This document shows positions 1 to 10,843 of a stretch of 64,000 nucleotides of DNA, piece after piece. Position numbers and translations under genes: made by a program. The first letter of the stretch is position 1; each line of letters opens with the position of its first letter. The notes below the pieces were generated by a model. That model was not told where the DNA came from, did no database searches, and was given only the letters and a program-made list of their open reading frames with translations. Source of the DNA: Acidobacteriota bacterium (lineage in GTDB: Bacteria > Acidobacteriota > Holophagae > Holophagales > Holophagaceae); contig JAJZQW010000001.1 of NCBI GenBank assembly GCA_021802985.1, forward strand, positions 1-64,000, given 5' to 3'.

Positions 1-27
1 CTCGCCGGGACCCCGGCGAGGGGTTTT
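1..27 (+). terminator. Intrinsic terminator-like hairpin at window edge
   Basis: CTCGCCGG-GACC-CCGGCGAG stem followed by GGGGTTTT. Confidence 0.55.
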
Positions 28-29
28 GG

Positions 30-101
30 TGGGCGTACCAGGATTCGAACCTGGGACTTCTACCGTGTGAAGGTAGCACTCTACCGCTGAGTTATACGCC
101 C
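30..101 (-). tRNA. tRNA-Val (anticodon CAC)
   Basis: Reverse complement GGGCGTATAACTCAGCGGTAGAGTGCTACCTTCACACGGTAGAAGTCCCAGGTTCGAATCCTGGTACGCCCA folds as a cloverleaf: acceptor GGGCGTA/TACGCCC, anticodon loop TTCACAC, T-loop TTCGAAT. Confidence 0.93.
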
Positions 102-156
102 GCGGTTTTTCAGGTTACCTCAAGCGGGCGTTGATTCCAAGGGCGAACGCTTCGCC

Positions 157-1371
157 TCAGCGCACCCGCGCCTTGCCCAGCGCCTGGGCGAACCGCGGGG
201 CGTCCGCGACGCGCAGCCCGCAGAGGCCCACCCGCAGCCCCCAGGCCATGGGGACGCTGAACACACCTTCGGCCTTCATGCGCTCGCAGACGCCGAAGGG
301 ATCCGACACACCCAGGGTCACGAAGAAGCCGCCTTGCCACGGGGCGCCCTCCAGCCCCTCGGCCCGCAGGGCCGCGTCGAGGGCCAGGGCGCGGGCGTCC
401 AGCACCTCGGACCAGTGCCGATGCTCGGCGGCGAGATGCGCCTGGGCCTTGCCGTCCCGCATCAACCGGACGAGCAGGGATTGAGGCGCCTTGGGGCAGT
501 TGGACCAGAGCCCGCGACAGGCCGTGCTCAGGGCGGCCTGCAGCGCCCCGTCCCGGGACCAGGGAAAGGCCAGGGCGCCGGAGCGGGCCCCGTAGAGCGT
601 CAGGGCCTTCGAAAGCGACAGCGAGGCCCCCACCAGCACGGTCCCGGCGGCCCCCAGGGCCGCGTAGTCGGCCAGGGCCGCGGCCACCTCGGCGGGTTCC
701 CGGGTGTAGTCCTGGTAGGCGAGATCGAGCAGCAGGGTCAAGGGCCCTCGGGCCGCCAGCTCCGTCAACAGCGCCGCCAGGCCCGCCCGGTCGAGGGCTG
801 AGAGGCTGCGGCCCGTGGGGTTGTGGCAGGGATCGTTGAGCCAGACCAGGAGACGGCCCTGGGCGGCCAGCAACCCCTCGGCCTCCCGACGCCAGGCCGC
901 CAGATCCAGGGGATGGCCAGCCTCCGGCCAGGGCACCGTGACCAGGCGCATCCCGGCCTCCGCGGCCAGGGTGCCGTAGGGCCCCCAGAAGGGCGCCGCC
1001 GTGAGCAGCGCCTGGCCCGGCTCCAGGAAGGTCCGCAGGGACACGGCCAGGGCGCCGCTGCCTCCGGGCGTCGCGCAGGCGGATCCGGCCGTCGCGAGGT
1101 TCGGCCAGTGGCGCTGCACCAGGCCCCGCAGGTAGGCGGGATCCCCGGCGATGGGAGCATAGGGCGCCACCTCCAGGGCCGTCAGTTCCCGCCAGAGGTC
1201 CATGACCGCCTCCAGCACCACCAGCTGGCCGCTGTCGTCGAGGAGTGCGCCCACGGTGGCGTCCACCACGGAGTCCCCCGCCGCCTTCCGGGCCTGGGCC
1301 TCCCCGTGGAGCGCGAAGATCGGATCGTCGGAGGACAGGCCGCGGCGGGAGGGAATGAGATGGGCGGGCAT
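157..1371 (-). CDS. PLP-dependent aminotransferase class I/II (aromatic aminotransferase-like)
   Basis: ORF with SLSKALTLYGARSG (PLP-lysine region) and NDPCHNPTG motif. Confidence 0.85.
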   Translation of the reverse strand: MPAHLIPSRRGLSSDDPIFALHGEAQARKAAGDSVVDATVGALLDDSGQLVVLEAVMDLWRELTALEVAPYAPIAGDPAYLRGLVQRHWPNLATAGSACATPGGSGALAVSLRTFLEPGQALLTAAPFWGPYGTLAAEAGMRLVTVPWPEAGHPLDLAAWRREAEGLLAAQGRLLVWLNDPCHNPTGRSLSALDRAGLAALLTELAARGPLTLLLDLAYQDYTREPAEVAAALADYAALGAAGTVLVGASLSLSKALTLYGARSGALAFPWSRDGALQAALSTACRGLWSNCPKAPQSLLVRLMRDGKAQAHLAAEHRHWSEVLDARALALDAALRAEGLEGAPWQGGFFVTLGVSDPFGVCERMKAEGVFSVPMAWGLRVGLCGLRVADAPRFAQALGKARVR

Positions 1372-1387
1372 GACCCAGGGTACCGCG

Positions 1388-2320
1388 CTAATGCCGGGGC
1401 GCGGACGCCAGCCGGGGCGGATGGGCCAGGGCGTGGCGCAGGAAGGCCCCGCCGGCCTGCCCGGGCGTGCCTCCGCCCGCCTGCACCCAGGAGAAGGTCC
1501 GGGGGATGGTGAGATCCGGGAGGGGGATCACCTCCAGGGTCCCCCGCGCCACCTCCCGCTGGATGCTCCACTGGGACAGGAAGCCGATGCCCAGCCCCAG
1601 CAGGACGCAGGACTTGATGGATTCCGTGTCTCCCACCACCAGATCCGAATCGCCCGGCGCCCGGATCCTCCGCAGGGCCCGCTCTACCACGGCACGGGTG
1701 CCGGAACCGGGCTCACGCCAGATGAGGGGAACCCCGGACAGGTCCGCGGAGGTCCGCACCGCCGCCAGGGGTTCCGGCGCCCGGACGGCCCGCACCGGCA
1801 CCAGCTCGTCCTTCAGGTAGGGTTCCAGGGAAAGGCCCGGGGCCCGGGTGAGTCCCTCCACCAGGGCCAGGGGCGTCCGCCCTGCCCGCACCCAGAGCAG
1901 CACCTCCTCGGTGTTGCCCACCTCCAGCACCAGCGGGGCCGGCCGATGGTCCACCAGGAAGGTGCGGAACACCGGCGGCAGGATGTAGGCCGCCGCGGTG
2001 GTGCTGGCGCCCAGGCGCAGCTCGCCGCCCACCCGGCCCTCCCCCAGGATCCGCTCGCCGGCCTCCTCCAGGAGGCCGCGGATCCGCCGGGCGTAGTCCA
2101 GCAACAGGCGGCCCGTCTCCGTGAGCTCCACGCCCGTGACATGGCGGGTGAAGAGGGGCCGCCCCACCTCCGCCTCCAGCTGACGGATCTGGGCCGTCAC
2201 CGCCGGCTGGGAGAGGTTCAGGCGCCGGGCCGCGCCGGAGACCTGCCCGGCCTGGGCCACCACCCGGAATGTCTCCAGCCGGCGGGGATCCAGTTCGGGG
2301 AGGGGGGGGAGGCTTGTCAT
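1388..2320 (-). CDS. LysR-family transcriptional regulator (YeiE/CysB-like)
   Basis: N-terminal HTH LETFRVVAQAGQVSGAARRLNLSQPAVTAQIRQLEAEVG; divergent from a YeiH-like transporter; ATG at 2320. Confidence 0.9.
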   Translation of the reverse strand: MTSLPPLPELDPRRLETFRVVAQAGQVSGAARRLNLSQPAVTAQIRQLEAEVGRPLFTRHVTGVELTETGRLLLDYARRIRGLLEEAGERILGEGRVGGELRLGASTTAAAYILPPVFRTFLVDHRPAPLVLEVGNTEEVLLWVRAGRTPLALVEGLTRAPGLSLEPYLKDELVPVRAVRAPEPLAAVRTSADLSGVPLIWREPGSGTRAVVERALRRIRAPGDSDLVVGDTESIKSCVLLGLGIGFLSQWSIQREVARGTLEVIPLPDLTIPRTFSWVQAGGGTPGQAGGAFLRHALAHPPRLASAPRH

Positions 2321-2332
2321 CAATTTTGATGA
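2317..2332. promoter_or_regulatory. Palindrome TCATCAA-TT-TTGATGA, candidate LysR operator
   Basis: Perfect 7-bp inverted repeat over the regulator start codon in an AT-rich divergent intergenic region. Confidence 0.45.
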
Positions 2333-2471
2333 TCTTATATTGCCAAAAACAATTCAACAAACTGATGAAACAGACGAAATGATGGAGGCACGCACCGCGC
2401 CGCGGTTGTCCCGCCGCCGCCTCCCGCCGCTCTCTTCTCCCACGCAACGAACGCCTCCAGGTCAGGATTCC

Positions 2472-3482
2472 ATGAGCGAAGCCGCCGTCCTCCCCCGCCC
2501 CGCCTCCACCATCGCCACGCCCCTCCTGATCCTGGGCGCGGTCCTGGCCCTGGCCCCCTTCACCTCCGCGGCCATGGCCCTGGTGGGGGGCGCGGCCATC
2601 GCCCTGATCTTCGGCAACCCCGTGCATGCGCACACCCATACCTGGACGCACCGCCTCCTGCCGCTCGCCGTGGTGGGGCTCGGCGCGGAGATGAACCTGG
2701 GCACGGTCGCCCGGGTCGGGCTGCACGGCCTGGGTTACACGGCCATCAGCCTGACCCTGGTCATGAGCCTGGGCCTGCTGCTGGGCAGGTATCTCAAGGT
2801 GGATCGTGATGCCGGCCTGCTGATCAGCATCGGCACCGCGATCTGCGGCGGCAGCGCCATCGCGGCAGCGGCTCCCGTCCTCCGGGCGCGCCCCCATCAG
2901 GTATCGGTGGCCATGGCGACCGTGTTCCTGTTGAATGCCGTCGCCCTGATGGTCTTCCCGCCCATCGGACACCATTTCAACCTGAGCCAGGAAGCCTTCG
3001 GCCTCTGGTCGGCCCTGGCCATCCATGACACCAGTTCGGTGGTCGGCGCGGGGCTGGCCTACGGCCCCCGGGCCCTCGAGGTGGCCACCACGGTGAAGCT
3101 GGCCCGGGCCCTGTGGATCGTGCCCATGACCCTGGGGATCGGCTACATGGTGGCAAGCCGGCGCCGGAAGTCTGCATCTGCAGAAGCGGGCATCGAAGCC
3201 GAGGACGCCCTGCCCGTGAAGAAGCCCTGGTTCATCGGCGGGTTCCTCCTGGTGGCCGCCCTGGTGACCTGGGTCCCGGGCCTGCACACGGCCGGCCACT
3301 TCGTCGCCATGATCGCCCACCACCTGCTGGTGCTCACCCTCTTCCTCATCGGCGCCGGCCTGAGCCGGGAGGCCATCCGCACCGTGGGCGTCCGCCCCTT
3401 CCTCCAGGGCCTCCTGCTCTGGCTGATCGTGGCGTCCCTGGGCCTCGCGGTGGTGAAGGCGGGGCTGCTCTCGGTAGGGTAG
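2472..3482 (+). CDS. YeiH-family putative sulfate/sulfite exporter (UPF0324)
   Basis: Multi-TM protein with LLISIGTAICGGSAIAAAAPVL and LPLAVVGLGAEMNLG typical of YeiH. Confidence 0.88.
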   Translation: MSEAAVLPRPASTIATPLLILGAVLALAPFTSAAMALVGGAAIALIFGNPVHAHTHTWTHRLLPLAVVGLGAEMNLGTVARVGLHGLGYTAISLTLVMSLGLLLGRYLKVDRDAGLLISIGTAICGGSAIAAAAPVLRARPHQVSVAMATVFLLNAVALMVFPPIGHHFNLSQEAFGLWSALAIHDTSSVVGAGLAYGPRALEVATTVKLARALWIVPMTLGIGYMVASRRRKSASAEAGIEAEDALPVKKPWFIGGFLLVAALVTWVPGLHTAGHFVAMIAHHLLVLTLFLIGAGLSREAIRTVGVRPFLQGLLLWLIVASLGLAVVKAGLLSVG

Positions 3483-3504
3483 ACTCTCCGGTCTGGAGCG
3501 CGCC

Positions 3505-4086
3505 ATGATCCGTCCCTTCCAAGGCATGGTCCCGCGGCTGGGCGCCCGGGTCTTCGTCCCCGACAGCGCCCTGATCCTGGGCGACGTCAGCCTCGGCGAC
3601 GATGTCAGCATCTGGTTCAACTGTGTGATCCGGGGCGACGTGAACGGGGTGCGCATCGGCGCCCGCACGAACATCCAGGACGCCTGCTGCCTCCACGTCA
3701 CCAATGCGAAGTGGCCCCTGCTCATCGAGGAAGAGGTGAGCCTCGCCCACAACGTGATGCTGCACGGCTGCACCCTGCGGCGGGGCGTCCTGGTGGGCAT
3801 GAGCACCACCATCATGGACGGGGCCGAGATCGGCGAGGGCTGCCTCGTGGCCGCCGGCAGCCTGGTGCGCGAGGGCTTCCAGGCCCCGCCCCACACCCTG
3901 GTGGCCGGCTGGCCCGCCACCGTGAAGCGTGACCTGACGCCGGAGCAGCGGGCCCTCACGGAAAGCGTATGGCGGCGGTATGTGCGCTACAAGGAGGCCT
4001 ACTTCCAGGATGGCTGGCCCGTGGCCGAGCCCCCGATCCATCCCGATCCGCAGCCAGGGTTCGCGGTGGGGAATCCGTACCCCTGA
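3505..4086 (+). CDS. Gamma carbonic anhydrase-like (YrdA family) hexapeptide protein
   Basis: Left-handed beta-helix repeats; DVSIWFNCVIRGDVNGVRIGARTNIQDACCLHVT; HNVMLHGCTL. Confidence 0.92.
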   Translation: MIRPFQGMVPRLGARVFVPDSALILGDVSLGDDVSIWFNCVIRGDVNGVRIGARTNIQDACCLHVTNAKWPLLIEEEVSLAHNVMLHGCTLRRGVLVGMSTTIMDGAEIGEGCLVAAGSLVREGFQAPPHTLVAGWPATVKRDLTPEQRALTESVWRRYVRYKEAYFQDGWPVAEPPIHPDPQPGFAVGNPYP

Positions 4087-4141
4087 CGCACGGCATCATC
4101 CCCTCCCCACCGTTGACACGCCCCGCTACACTCTCCCGATC

Positions 4142-5215
4142 ATGTCCCCCCTGCTGATCCTCCGCGTTCACGCCGATTTGCGACTCGGACTGGGCCATGT
4201 GGCGCGCGCCCTGGCCCTGCAGGACGCGTGGCGGGCCCTGGGTGGCCAGGCCTGCATCGCGGTCTCCGGCGACGAGCGGGCCCGCCGGGTGGGCGGAGGC
4301 AGCCACCCCTTCCTGGACCAGCCCCTGCCCTGCGAGGCCGTGGATCTCGGCGAGGACCCGCACGCGCCGCTCCCCGCGGACCTGAAGGCCCGGGGCGCCG
4401 TGGCGCTGGTGGACCAGTGGGACACCAGTCCAGCCTTCCTCCAGGCGCTGCACCCCCTGAAGGTGGCCGTCATGGAGGACGACACCGACGCCCACGAGGC
4501 GGCGGATCTGCTGTTCCAGCCCTACCTTGAGGGCGTGACGTGGCCGGACCACCCGGTGAAGGTCGTGGATGGGCACAAGGTCCGCCCCTTCGAGACGCGC
4601 CACGGCGGCTGCCGGGTGGTGCGCGGCTCGGCCTTCATCGTGGTGGACAAGACCGCCCTGGAACTGCGGCCCAAGCGCATGCCCCAGCAGGCCCTGGCCG
4701 TCCACCGGCTGCTGGTCACCTTCGGGGGCAGCGACGGCCCCAACCTCGCCCAGCGCGCCTTCGACCTGCTGGCCCGGCTGGTGGCCGAGGACCGCTGGCG
4801 CGGTCACTGCACCCTGCTGGCCCCCAACGGCATCCAGGGCAAGCCCTTCCCCGGCTGCACGGTGGCGCGGAGCCTGCCGAACCTCACCCGGCGCCTCCAG
4901 GAATTTGATGCCCTCTGGTGCGCCGCCGGCATCACGCTGGCCGAAGCCCTCTGTCTGGGCATCCCGGCTTCGGTCTGGGGCCAGAATGAGCGCCAGCATG
5001 CCATCCTGGCGGACCTGGCCCTGGCGAACGGCTGCTTCGATCTGGGCGTGGGGACCGAAGCCGATCCGCTCATCACCGCCGAGGCGCTCAGCGGGTGGCT
5101 GGGGCCCGAAGGCCAGGACAGCCGCCAGGAACAGGCCCGGGACGGCATGGCCCTGGTGGATGGGCTGGGCGCCTCCCGCGTGGCCCAGGAATTGTGGAAG
5201 CTGGCGCAGGGCTGA
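4142..5215 (+). CDS. PseG-like UDP-sugar hydrolase / glycosyltransferase-fold protein
   Basis: LGLGHVARALALQDAWRALGG N-terminus, LLVTFGGSDGPNL, and C-terminal WCAAGITLAEALCLGIPA. Confidence 0.7.
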   Translation: MSPLLILRVHADLRLGLGHVARALALQDAWRALGGQACIAVSGDERARRVGGGSHPFLDQPLPCEAVDLGEDPHAPLPADLKARGAVALVDQWDTSPAFLQALHPLKVAVMEDDTDAHEAADLLFQPYLEGVTWPDHPVKVVDGHKVRPFETRHGGCRVVRGSAFIVVDKTALELRPKRMPQQALAVHRLLVTFGGSDGPNLAQRAFDLLARLVAEDRWRGHCTLLAPNGIQGKPFPGCTVARSLPNLTRRLQEFDALWCAAGITLAEALCLGIPASVWGQNERQHAILADLALANGCFDLGVGTEADPLITAEALSGWLGPEGQDSRQEQARDGMALVDGLGASRVAQELWKLAQG

Positions 5216-5239
5216 ACGGATGGGCCGGGAAATCCATCC

Positions 5240-5268
5240 TTGACCCTCCGGGGCGCCAGCGATAAGCT
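5240..5268 (+). promoter_or_regulatory. Candidate sigma70-type promoter for rplM-rpsI
   Basis: TTGACC - 17 nt - TAAGCT upstream of the rplM leader. Confidence 0.4.
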
Positions 5269-5337
5269 CTTCCTTCTGCGGACTCACCGCCCTGCGAGTG
5301 GTGTCCCCGCGGCCCGATCAAGATTCCGGAGCAGGCC

Positions 5338-5772
5338 ATGAGCACTTACTTCCCGAAAGCCAACGATCTGAAGCGCCAGTGGTTCCTGGTGGATGCCAGC
5401 GGCATCCCCGTGGGCCGCCTGAGCAGCGCCGTCGCCGAGGTCCTGTCCGGCAAGAACAAGCCCACCTGGACCCCCTTCCTCGACACCGGCGACCACGTCA
5501 TCGTCATCAACGCCGAGAAGGCGGTGCTGACCGGGAAGAAGGGCGTGCAGAAGATCTACCGCCGCACCACCACCCAGCCCGGCTCCATGAAGGAAGTCCG
5601 CGCCGAGGTGATGCAGATCACCTATCCCACCCGGATCATCGAGAGCGCCGTCAAGGGCATGCTGCCCAAGGGCCCCCTGGGCCGGGCGATGTACCGGAAG
5701 CTGAAGGTCTATGCGGGCTCCGACCACGAGCACTCCGCCCAGCAGCCCCAGATCCTGACCATCCAGAAGTAG
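5338..5772 (+). CDS. rplM: 50S ribosomal protein L13
   Basis: [27 protein letters not shown]; adjacent to rpsI. Confidence 0.98.
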   Translation: MSTYFPKANDLKRQWFLVDASGIPVGRLSSAVAEVLSGKNKPTWTPFLDTGDHVIVINAEKAVLTGKKGVQKIYRRTTTQPGSMKEVRAEVMQITYPTRIIESAVKGMLPKGPLGRAMYRKLKVYAGSDHEHSAQQPQILTIQK

Positions 5773-5785
5773 AGCAGAGGATTCC

Positions 5786-6178
5786 ATGGCCATGACCCAG
5801 AACTACGGAACCGGACGTCGCAAGAGCGCTGCGGCTCGCGCCTTCCTGCGCCCCGGCAGCGGCAAGATCACTGTCAACGGCCGCACGCTGGAGAGCTACT
5901 TCCCCAACGCCGTGCTGCGCATGATGGTGCATCAGCCCCTGGTCCTGGCCGACCTTGATGGCAAGTTCGACATGATCATCACCGTGGCCGGTGGCGGCCC
6001 CGCCGGTCAGGCCTCGGCCATCCGGATGGGCATCTCCCGCGCCCTGCTGGGCTACAACGAGCAGCTCCGCTCCCTCCTGCGTGGCGCCGGTCTCCTGACC
6101 CGCGACCCCCGCATGAAGGAACGCAAGAAGCCCGGTCAGAAGGCCGCCCGCCGTCGGTTCCAGTTCAGCAAGCGCTAG
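5786..6178 (+). CDS. rpsI: 30S ribosomal protein S9
   Basis: [26 protein letters not shown] ... [17 protein letters not shown]. Confidence 0.98.
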   Translation: MAMTQNYGTGRRKSAAARAFLRPGSGKITVNGRTLESYFPNAVLRMMVHQPLVLADLDGKFDMIITVAGGGPAGQASAIRMGISRALLGYNEQLRSLLRGAGLLTRDPRMKERKKPGQKAARRRFQFSKR

Positions 6179-6188
6179 TCCGTTCCAG

Positions 6189-6215
6189 GAAGGGGGATCC
6201 ACTGGATCCCCCTTC
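6189..6215 (+). terminator. Hairpin after rpsI
   Basis: GAAGGGGGATCC-ACT-GGATCCCCCTTC perfect 12-bp stem followed by TCGTTT. Confidence 0.6.
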
Positions 6216-6344
6216 TCGTTTCACCGGTCCGCACCCGAGCTGTTCTGGGGCGGACGAATCGGGCGGAGGGATCCAACCTCCCGCCTTCCATCCCACCCGC
6301 GGCGTCCTTCACTCGTATTGCGCCGCTTGACCAGGGAGGCCAGC

Positions 6345-7097
6345 ATGGCTGCCATCCAGATGAAGGAACTCCTCGAGGCCGGTGCCCATTTCGGCCACCA
6401 GACCAAGCGCTGGAATCCCAAGATGAAGAAGTACATCTTCGGGGCCCGCAACAGCATCTACATCATCGATCTGCAGAAGACCCTGCGCCTGTGGAACCTG
6501 GCCGCGAACTTCCTGACCCGGGCCGCTGGCGAGGGCAAGAGCTTCCTCTTCGTCGCCACCAAGCCCCAGGCCCAGGAGCTGATCGCCGAGCAGGCCGCCC
6601 GCTGCGGCGCCTTCTACGTGAACAACCGCTGGCTGGGCGGCATGCTCACCAACTTCTCCACCATCAAGAAGAGCCTGGAGAAGTTCCGGGACATCGAGGC
6701 CACCCTGGCCGACCCCGCCCGCACCGCCCTGCTCTCCAAGAAGGAACTGCTCACCCTCAACCGCACGCGGCTGAAGCTTGAGGCCTCCTTCCACGGCATC
6801 CGTGACATGCGCGCCGTGCCCGACATCCTCTTCGTCATCGATCCCCACCGCGAGGACATCGCCGTGACCGAGGCCAAGAAGCTCGGCATCAAGGTGGTGG
6901 GCATCGTGGACACCAACTGCGATCCCGACATGGTGGACTACGTCATTCCCGCCAACGACGACGCGATCCGCTCCATCCTGATCTTCTCGGAGCGCGTGGC
7001 CGATTCCATCCTCGAGGGCCGCCAGTCCTTCCGGGACAAGGGCGACAACGACGAGATGAAGAAGATGATGGCCGAAAAAATGGAAGTCGAGGGCTAG
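6345..7097 (+). CDS. rpsB: 30S ribosomal protein S2
   Basis: MKELLEAGAHFGHQTKRWNPKMKKYIFGARN. Confidence 0.98.
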   Translation: MAAIQMKELLEAGAHFGHQTKRWNPKMKKYIFGARNSIYIIDLQKTLRLWNLAANFLTRAAGEGKSFLFVATKPQAQELIAEQAARCGAFYVNNRWLGGMLTNFSTIKKSLEKFRDIEATLADPARTALLSKKELLTLNRTRLKLEASFHGIRDMRAVPDILFVIDPHREDIAVTEAKKLGIKVVGIVDTNCDPDMVDYVIPANDDAIRSILIFSERVADSILEGRQSFRDKGDNDEMKKMMAEKMEVEG

Positions 7098-7133
7098 TCG
7101 CGAGACGCCCAGACCAGCCGCCCTTCCCTATTT

Positions 7134-7168
7134 CAGCCATCGGCGGCCTGCTGCTGATGGCTGTTTTT
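7134..7168 (+). terminator. rpsB-tsf intergenic terminator/attenuator
   Basis: CAGCCATC ... GATGGCTG stem followed by TTTTT. Confidence 0.65.
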
Positions 7169-7200
7169 CTGAATTCCCAAACCGAACCAGGAGAGATCAC

Positions 7201-7851
7201 ATGGCATTCACCGCCCAGGACGTGAAGGCACTGCGCGAGAAGACCGGCCTCGGCATGATGGACTGCAAGAAGGCCCTCGAAGAGAACAATGGCGACATGG
7301 AGCAGGCCATCGAATGGCTCCGCAAGAAGGGCCTGGCCGCCTCCGCCAAGAAGGCCGACCGCATCGCCGCCGAAGGCATCGTGGAAGCCTACATCCACCC
7401 CGGTGGCCGGGTGGGCGTGCTCGTCGAGGTGAACTCCGAGACGGACTTCGTGGCCCGCAACGAGGCCTTCCAGCGCATGGTGAAGGAAATCGCCATGCAC
7501 ATCGCCGCCGCGGATCCGGCGCCCCGCTTCGTCACCAAGGAAGAGGTCACCCAGGATTTCCTGGAGACCGAGAAGCGCATCGCCATGGAGCAGGCGCTGG
7601 CCACGGGCAAGCCCGCCAACATCGTCGAGCGGATCGTCGAGGGCAAAATGAACAGCATCTTCAAGGAGGTCTGCCTCCTCGAACAGCCGTTCATCATGAA
7701 CCCCGACCTCACCGTGCAGCAGTACCTCAGCCAGAAGACCGCCGAGATCGGCGAGAAGTTGAGCATCCGCCGCTTCGAGAAGTACATCATGGGCGAGGGC
7801 CTGGAGAAGCGCAGCGAGAACTTCGCCGCCGAAGTCGCCGCCGCCAAGTAG
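7201..7851 (+). CDS. tsf: Elongation factor Ts
   Basis: [35 protein letters not shown]. Confidence 0.98.
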   Translation: MAFTAQDVKALREKTGLGMMDCKKALEENNGDMEQAIEWLRKKGLAASAKKADRIAAEGIVEAYIHPGGRVGVLVEVNSETDFVARNEAFQRMVKEIAMHIAAADPAPRFVTKEEVTQDFLETEKRIAMEQALATGKPANIVERIVEGKMNSIFKEVCLLEQPFIMNPDLTVQQYLSQKTAEIGEKLSIRRFEKYIMGEGLEKRSENFAAEVAAAK

Positions 7852-8652
<801 letters not shown>

Positions 8653-8662
8653 ACCTGCAGCC

Positions 8663-10783
8663 TCAGCCGGCGCCACCCTGCACGGGGAAGTAGACCCGGA
8701 AGGTCGTGCCCTGCCCCGGCTCGCTGAGGATCCTCACCCCGCCGCCGTGGCCACGCACGATGCCCTGCATGGCCGCCAGGCCCAATCCGCGCCCCGTGAA
8801 CTTGGTCGTGAAGAAGGGATCGAAGATCCGGGCCAGCGTCTCCGCGTCCATGCCCGCCCCCGTGTCCTCCACCTCCAGATAGACGAAGCGGCCGGGTTTC
8901 AGGGTCTCCGATACCCGCAGCGCCGCGGCCTCCAGCGCATCCAGATCGCCTGCGCCGGTGCGCAGGGTGATAGCCCCTGGGGCCTCGCCGATGGCCTCGG
9001 CCGCATTCGTCACCAGGTTCATCACCACATGCTGGAGCTGGGCCATGTCGGCCTCGATGGTGGGCAGCGCCGGTGACAGCTCGTACCGCAGCTCCACCGC
9101 CTTGGGGATGGAGACCGCCAGGAGCTGGGTGATCTCCTGCACCACCTGGTTGAGGTTCGCGGACTGCACATCGAGGCGGCCCCGGCCCGAGTAGGCGAGC
9201 ATCTGCCGCACCAGGTCGGAGGCGCGCCGGCAGGTTTCCTCGATGTTCCGCAGGCACGTCGCGGCGGTCTCGGGCTCGTCCTCCAGGTCCCGGAGCATGC
9301 CCGCGTTTCCCTGGATCACCGTCAGCAGGTTGTTGAAGTCATGCGCCACGCCCCCGGCCAGCAGGCCAAGGCTCTCGAGCTTCTGCGCCTCCAGCAGCTT
9401 CCGCTCCATCTGCAGGTTGGCCTCATGGGCCTCCACCCGATCCGTCACGTCGAAGGCCGTGCCCAGCCCCACCGCACGATCCCCCAACGACATGGCTCCC
9501 GCCGCGAAATCGATCCAGCGGGTCTCGCCCTGCTTCGTCAGCAGCCGGAACTCGTAGCGCGCCGGCACCGCCTCTCCCCGGAGCCTCGCCGCCGCGCGGT
9601 CCCTGATCAGGGCCTGGTCCAGCGGATGGATCAGCTTCCACAGGGGCTGCCCCAGGATCTCCGCCATGGCATACCCGGACATCCGCTCGCCTGCGGCGTT
9701 CATGTATTCCATGGTGTCGGAGTAGATGAAGATGGCGCAGGAGGCCGTCTCGGCCACGGTGCGGAACCGCGCCTCGCTCTCCTGGAGCCGGTGGGCCAGG
9801 GCCTCGGAGCGCCGCCGGGCCTGGGCGAGGGAGAGCGTCAGGGCGAAGGCCAGCAGGCTGGCCAGCACGCCCCCCAGCGCCACCAGGCCAGGGCGGCCCT
9901 CCCGCGACGCCCTCCCCTCGGGGATGAAGCCGACGACCAGCTCCCAGCGCTGCCCACCCACGGGCAGCGGGATGCGCCGGGCCGAGGGCCGGAGCGCCAT
10001 GGACACGCCGTTCCTGGCCAGGCAAAGGTCGCGATCATAGAGAAGGTCCGCCTCCCGGCACGACGGATCGCCGTAGATCTCCACATCCAGGCCCGCGATG
10101 GGGCTGGCACCGAACAGGGGCCGGAAGGCCTCCGCGGGATCCACCAGGGCGACCACCACCCCCTGCAGGTCGATGCGGCGAGCCGCCACATTCTCCGGCA
10201 CCGAGAATCCCCGGAAGACCGGCAGGAGGAAGGCCACCACTGGCGCGCCCTCGCCGAACACCGTCAGCCGTCCGGTGGCCGCGAACGCTCCCTGGTCCCA
10301 GGCGCGGGTCAGGGCCTCCCGGAAGGCCCCATCGCGAAGCAGCCGTTCCCCCCGGGCACCCAGGGGGTGGGCCGCCGCCTCCGGCTCCAGCAGCGGAGGC
10401 GGGCCGGCTGCGGTCTCGATGGCCGCCCTGGGCAGGTACCCCAGCACGCGGGTGCCCGGGGAGAAGCGCCCCAGCTCCAGGCTGGCCACAAAGGCCCGCC
10501 AGTCCTCTGCCGCCAGGTGGGGGCGGCCCACGGCGAGGCCCTGGGCCCCCAGCAGCAGCCGGGTCTGCTCCTCAATGCGGTGCTTCACCCCTTCCCGGGT
10601 CTGGGCCAGGGCGGCTTCCAATCGGCTCGCCTGGTAGGCGTCCTCCTGGCCCACGAGCGCCCGCCAGGCCCAGGCCGTCCCCGCCAGCCCAAGGGCCAGC
10701 ACGATCCAGGGCACCGCCGAGCCCAGCAGGGGGCCCAGGCGCCTCCGGCGCCCCGGGACCAAGGCTTGTCCTGTCGGGAACAT
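8663..10783 (-). CDS. CHASE-PAS sensor histidine kinase
   Basis: N-terminal TM plus CHASE-like region (RIEEQTRLLLGAQGLAV...GTRVLGYLPR), PAS, GLLAGGVAHDFNNLLTVIQGN (HisKA) and VMNLVTNAAEA/GRGLGLAAMQGIV (HATPase). Confidence 0.92.
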   Translation of the reverse strand: MFPTGQALVPGRRRRLGPLLGSAVPWIVLALGLAGTAWAWRALVGQEDAYQASRLEAALAQTREGVKHRIEEQTRLLLGAQGLAVGRPHLAAEDWRAFVASLELGRFSPGTRVLGYLPRAAIETAAGPPPLLEPEAAAHPLGARGERLLRDGAFREALTRAWDQGAFAATGRLTVFGEGAPVVAFLLPVFRGFSVPENVAARRIDLQGVVVALVDPAEAFRPLFGASPIAGLDVEIYGDPSCREADLLYDRDLCLARNGVSMALRPSARRIPLPVGGQRWELVVGFIPEGRASREGRPGLVALGGVLASLLAFALTLSLAQARRRSEALAHRLQESEARFRTVAETASCAIFIYSDTMEYMNAAGERMSGYAMAEILGQPLWKLIHPLDQALIRDRAAARLRGEAVPARYEFRLLTKQGETRWIDFAAGAMSLGDRAVGLGTAFDVTDRVEAHEANLQMERKLLEAQKLESLGLLAGGVAHDFNNLLTVIQGNAGMLRDLEDEPETAATCLRNIEETCRRASDLVRQMLAYSGRGRLDVQSANLNQVVQEITQLLAVSIPKAVELRYELSPALPTIEADMAQLQHVVMNLVTNAAEAIGEAPGAITLRTGAGDLDALEAAALRVSETLKPGRFVYLEVEDTGAGMDAETLARIFDPFFTTKFTGRGLGLAAMQGIVRGHGGGVRILSEPGQGTTFRVYFPVQGGAG

Positions 10784-10843
10784 GGGCCCCAGGGTAACCG
10801 CTCGGACGAAAATCCATCACACTGGTCGACTGGAGCCCCGACC

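Noticed and set aside
1713-3959. 748-aa minus-strand ORF spanning the LysR/YeiH region
   Set aside because: It overlaps LysR, YeiH and the gamma carbonic anhydrase out of frame, and contains no recognisable domain.
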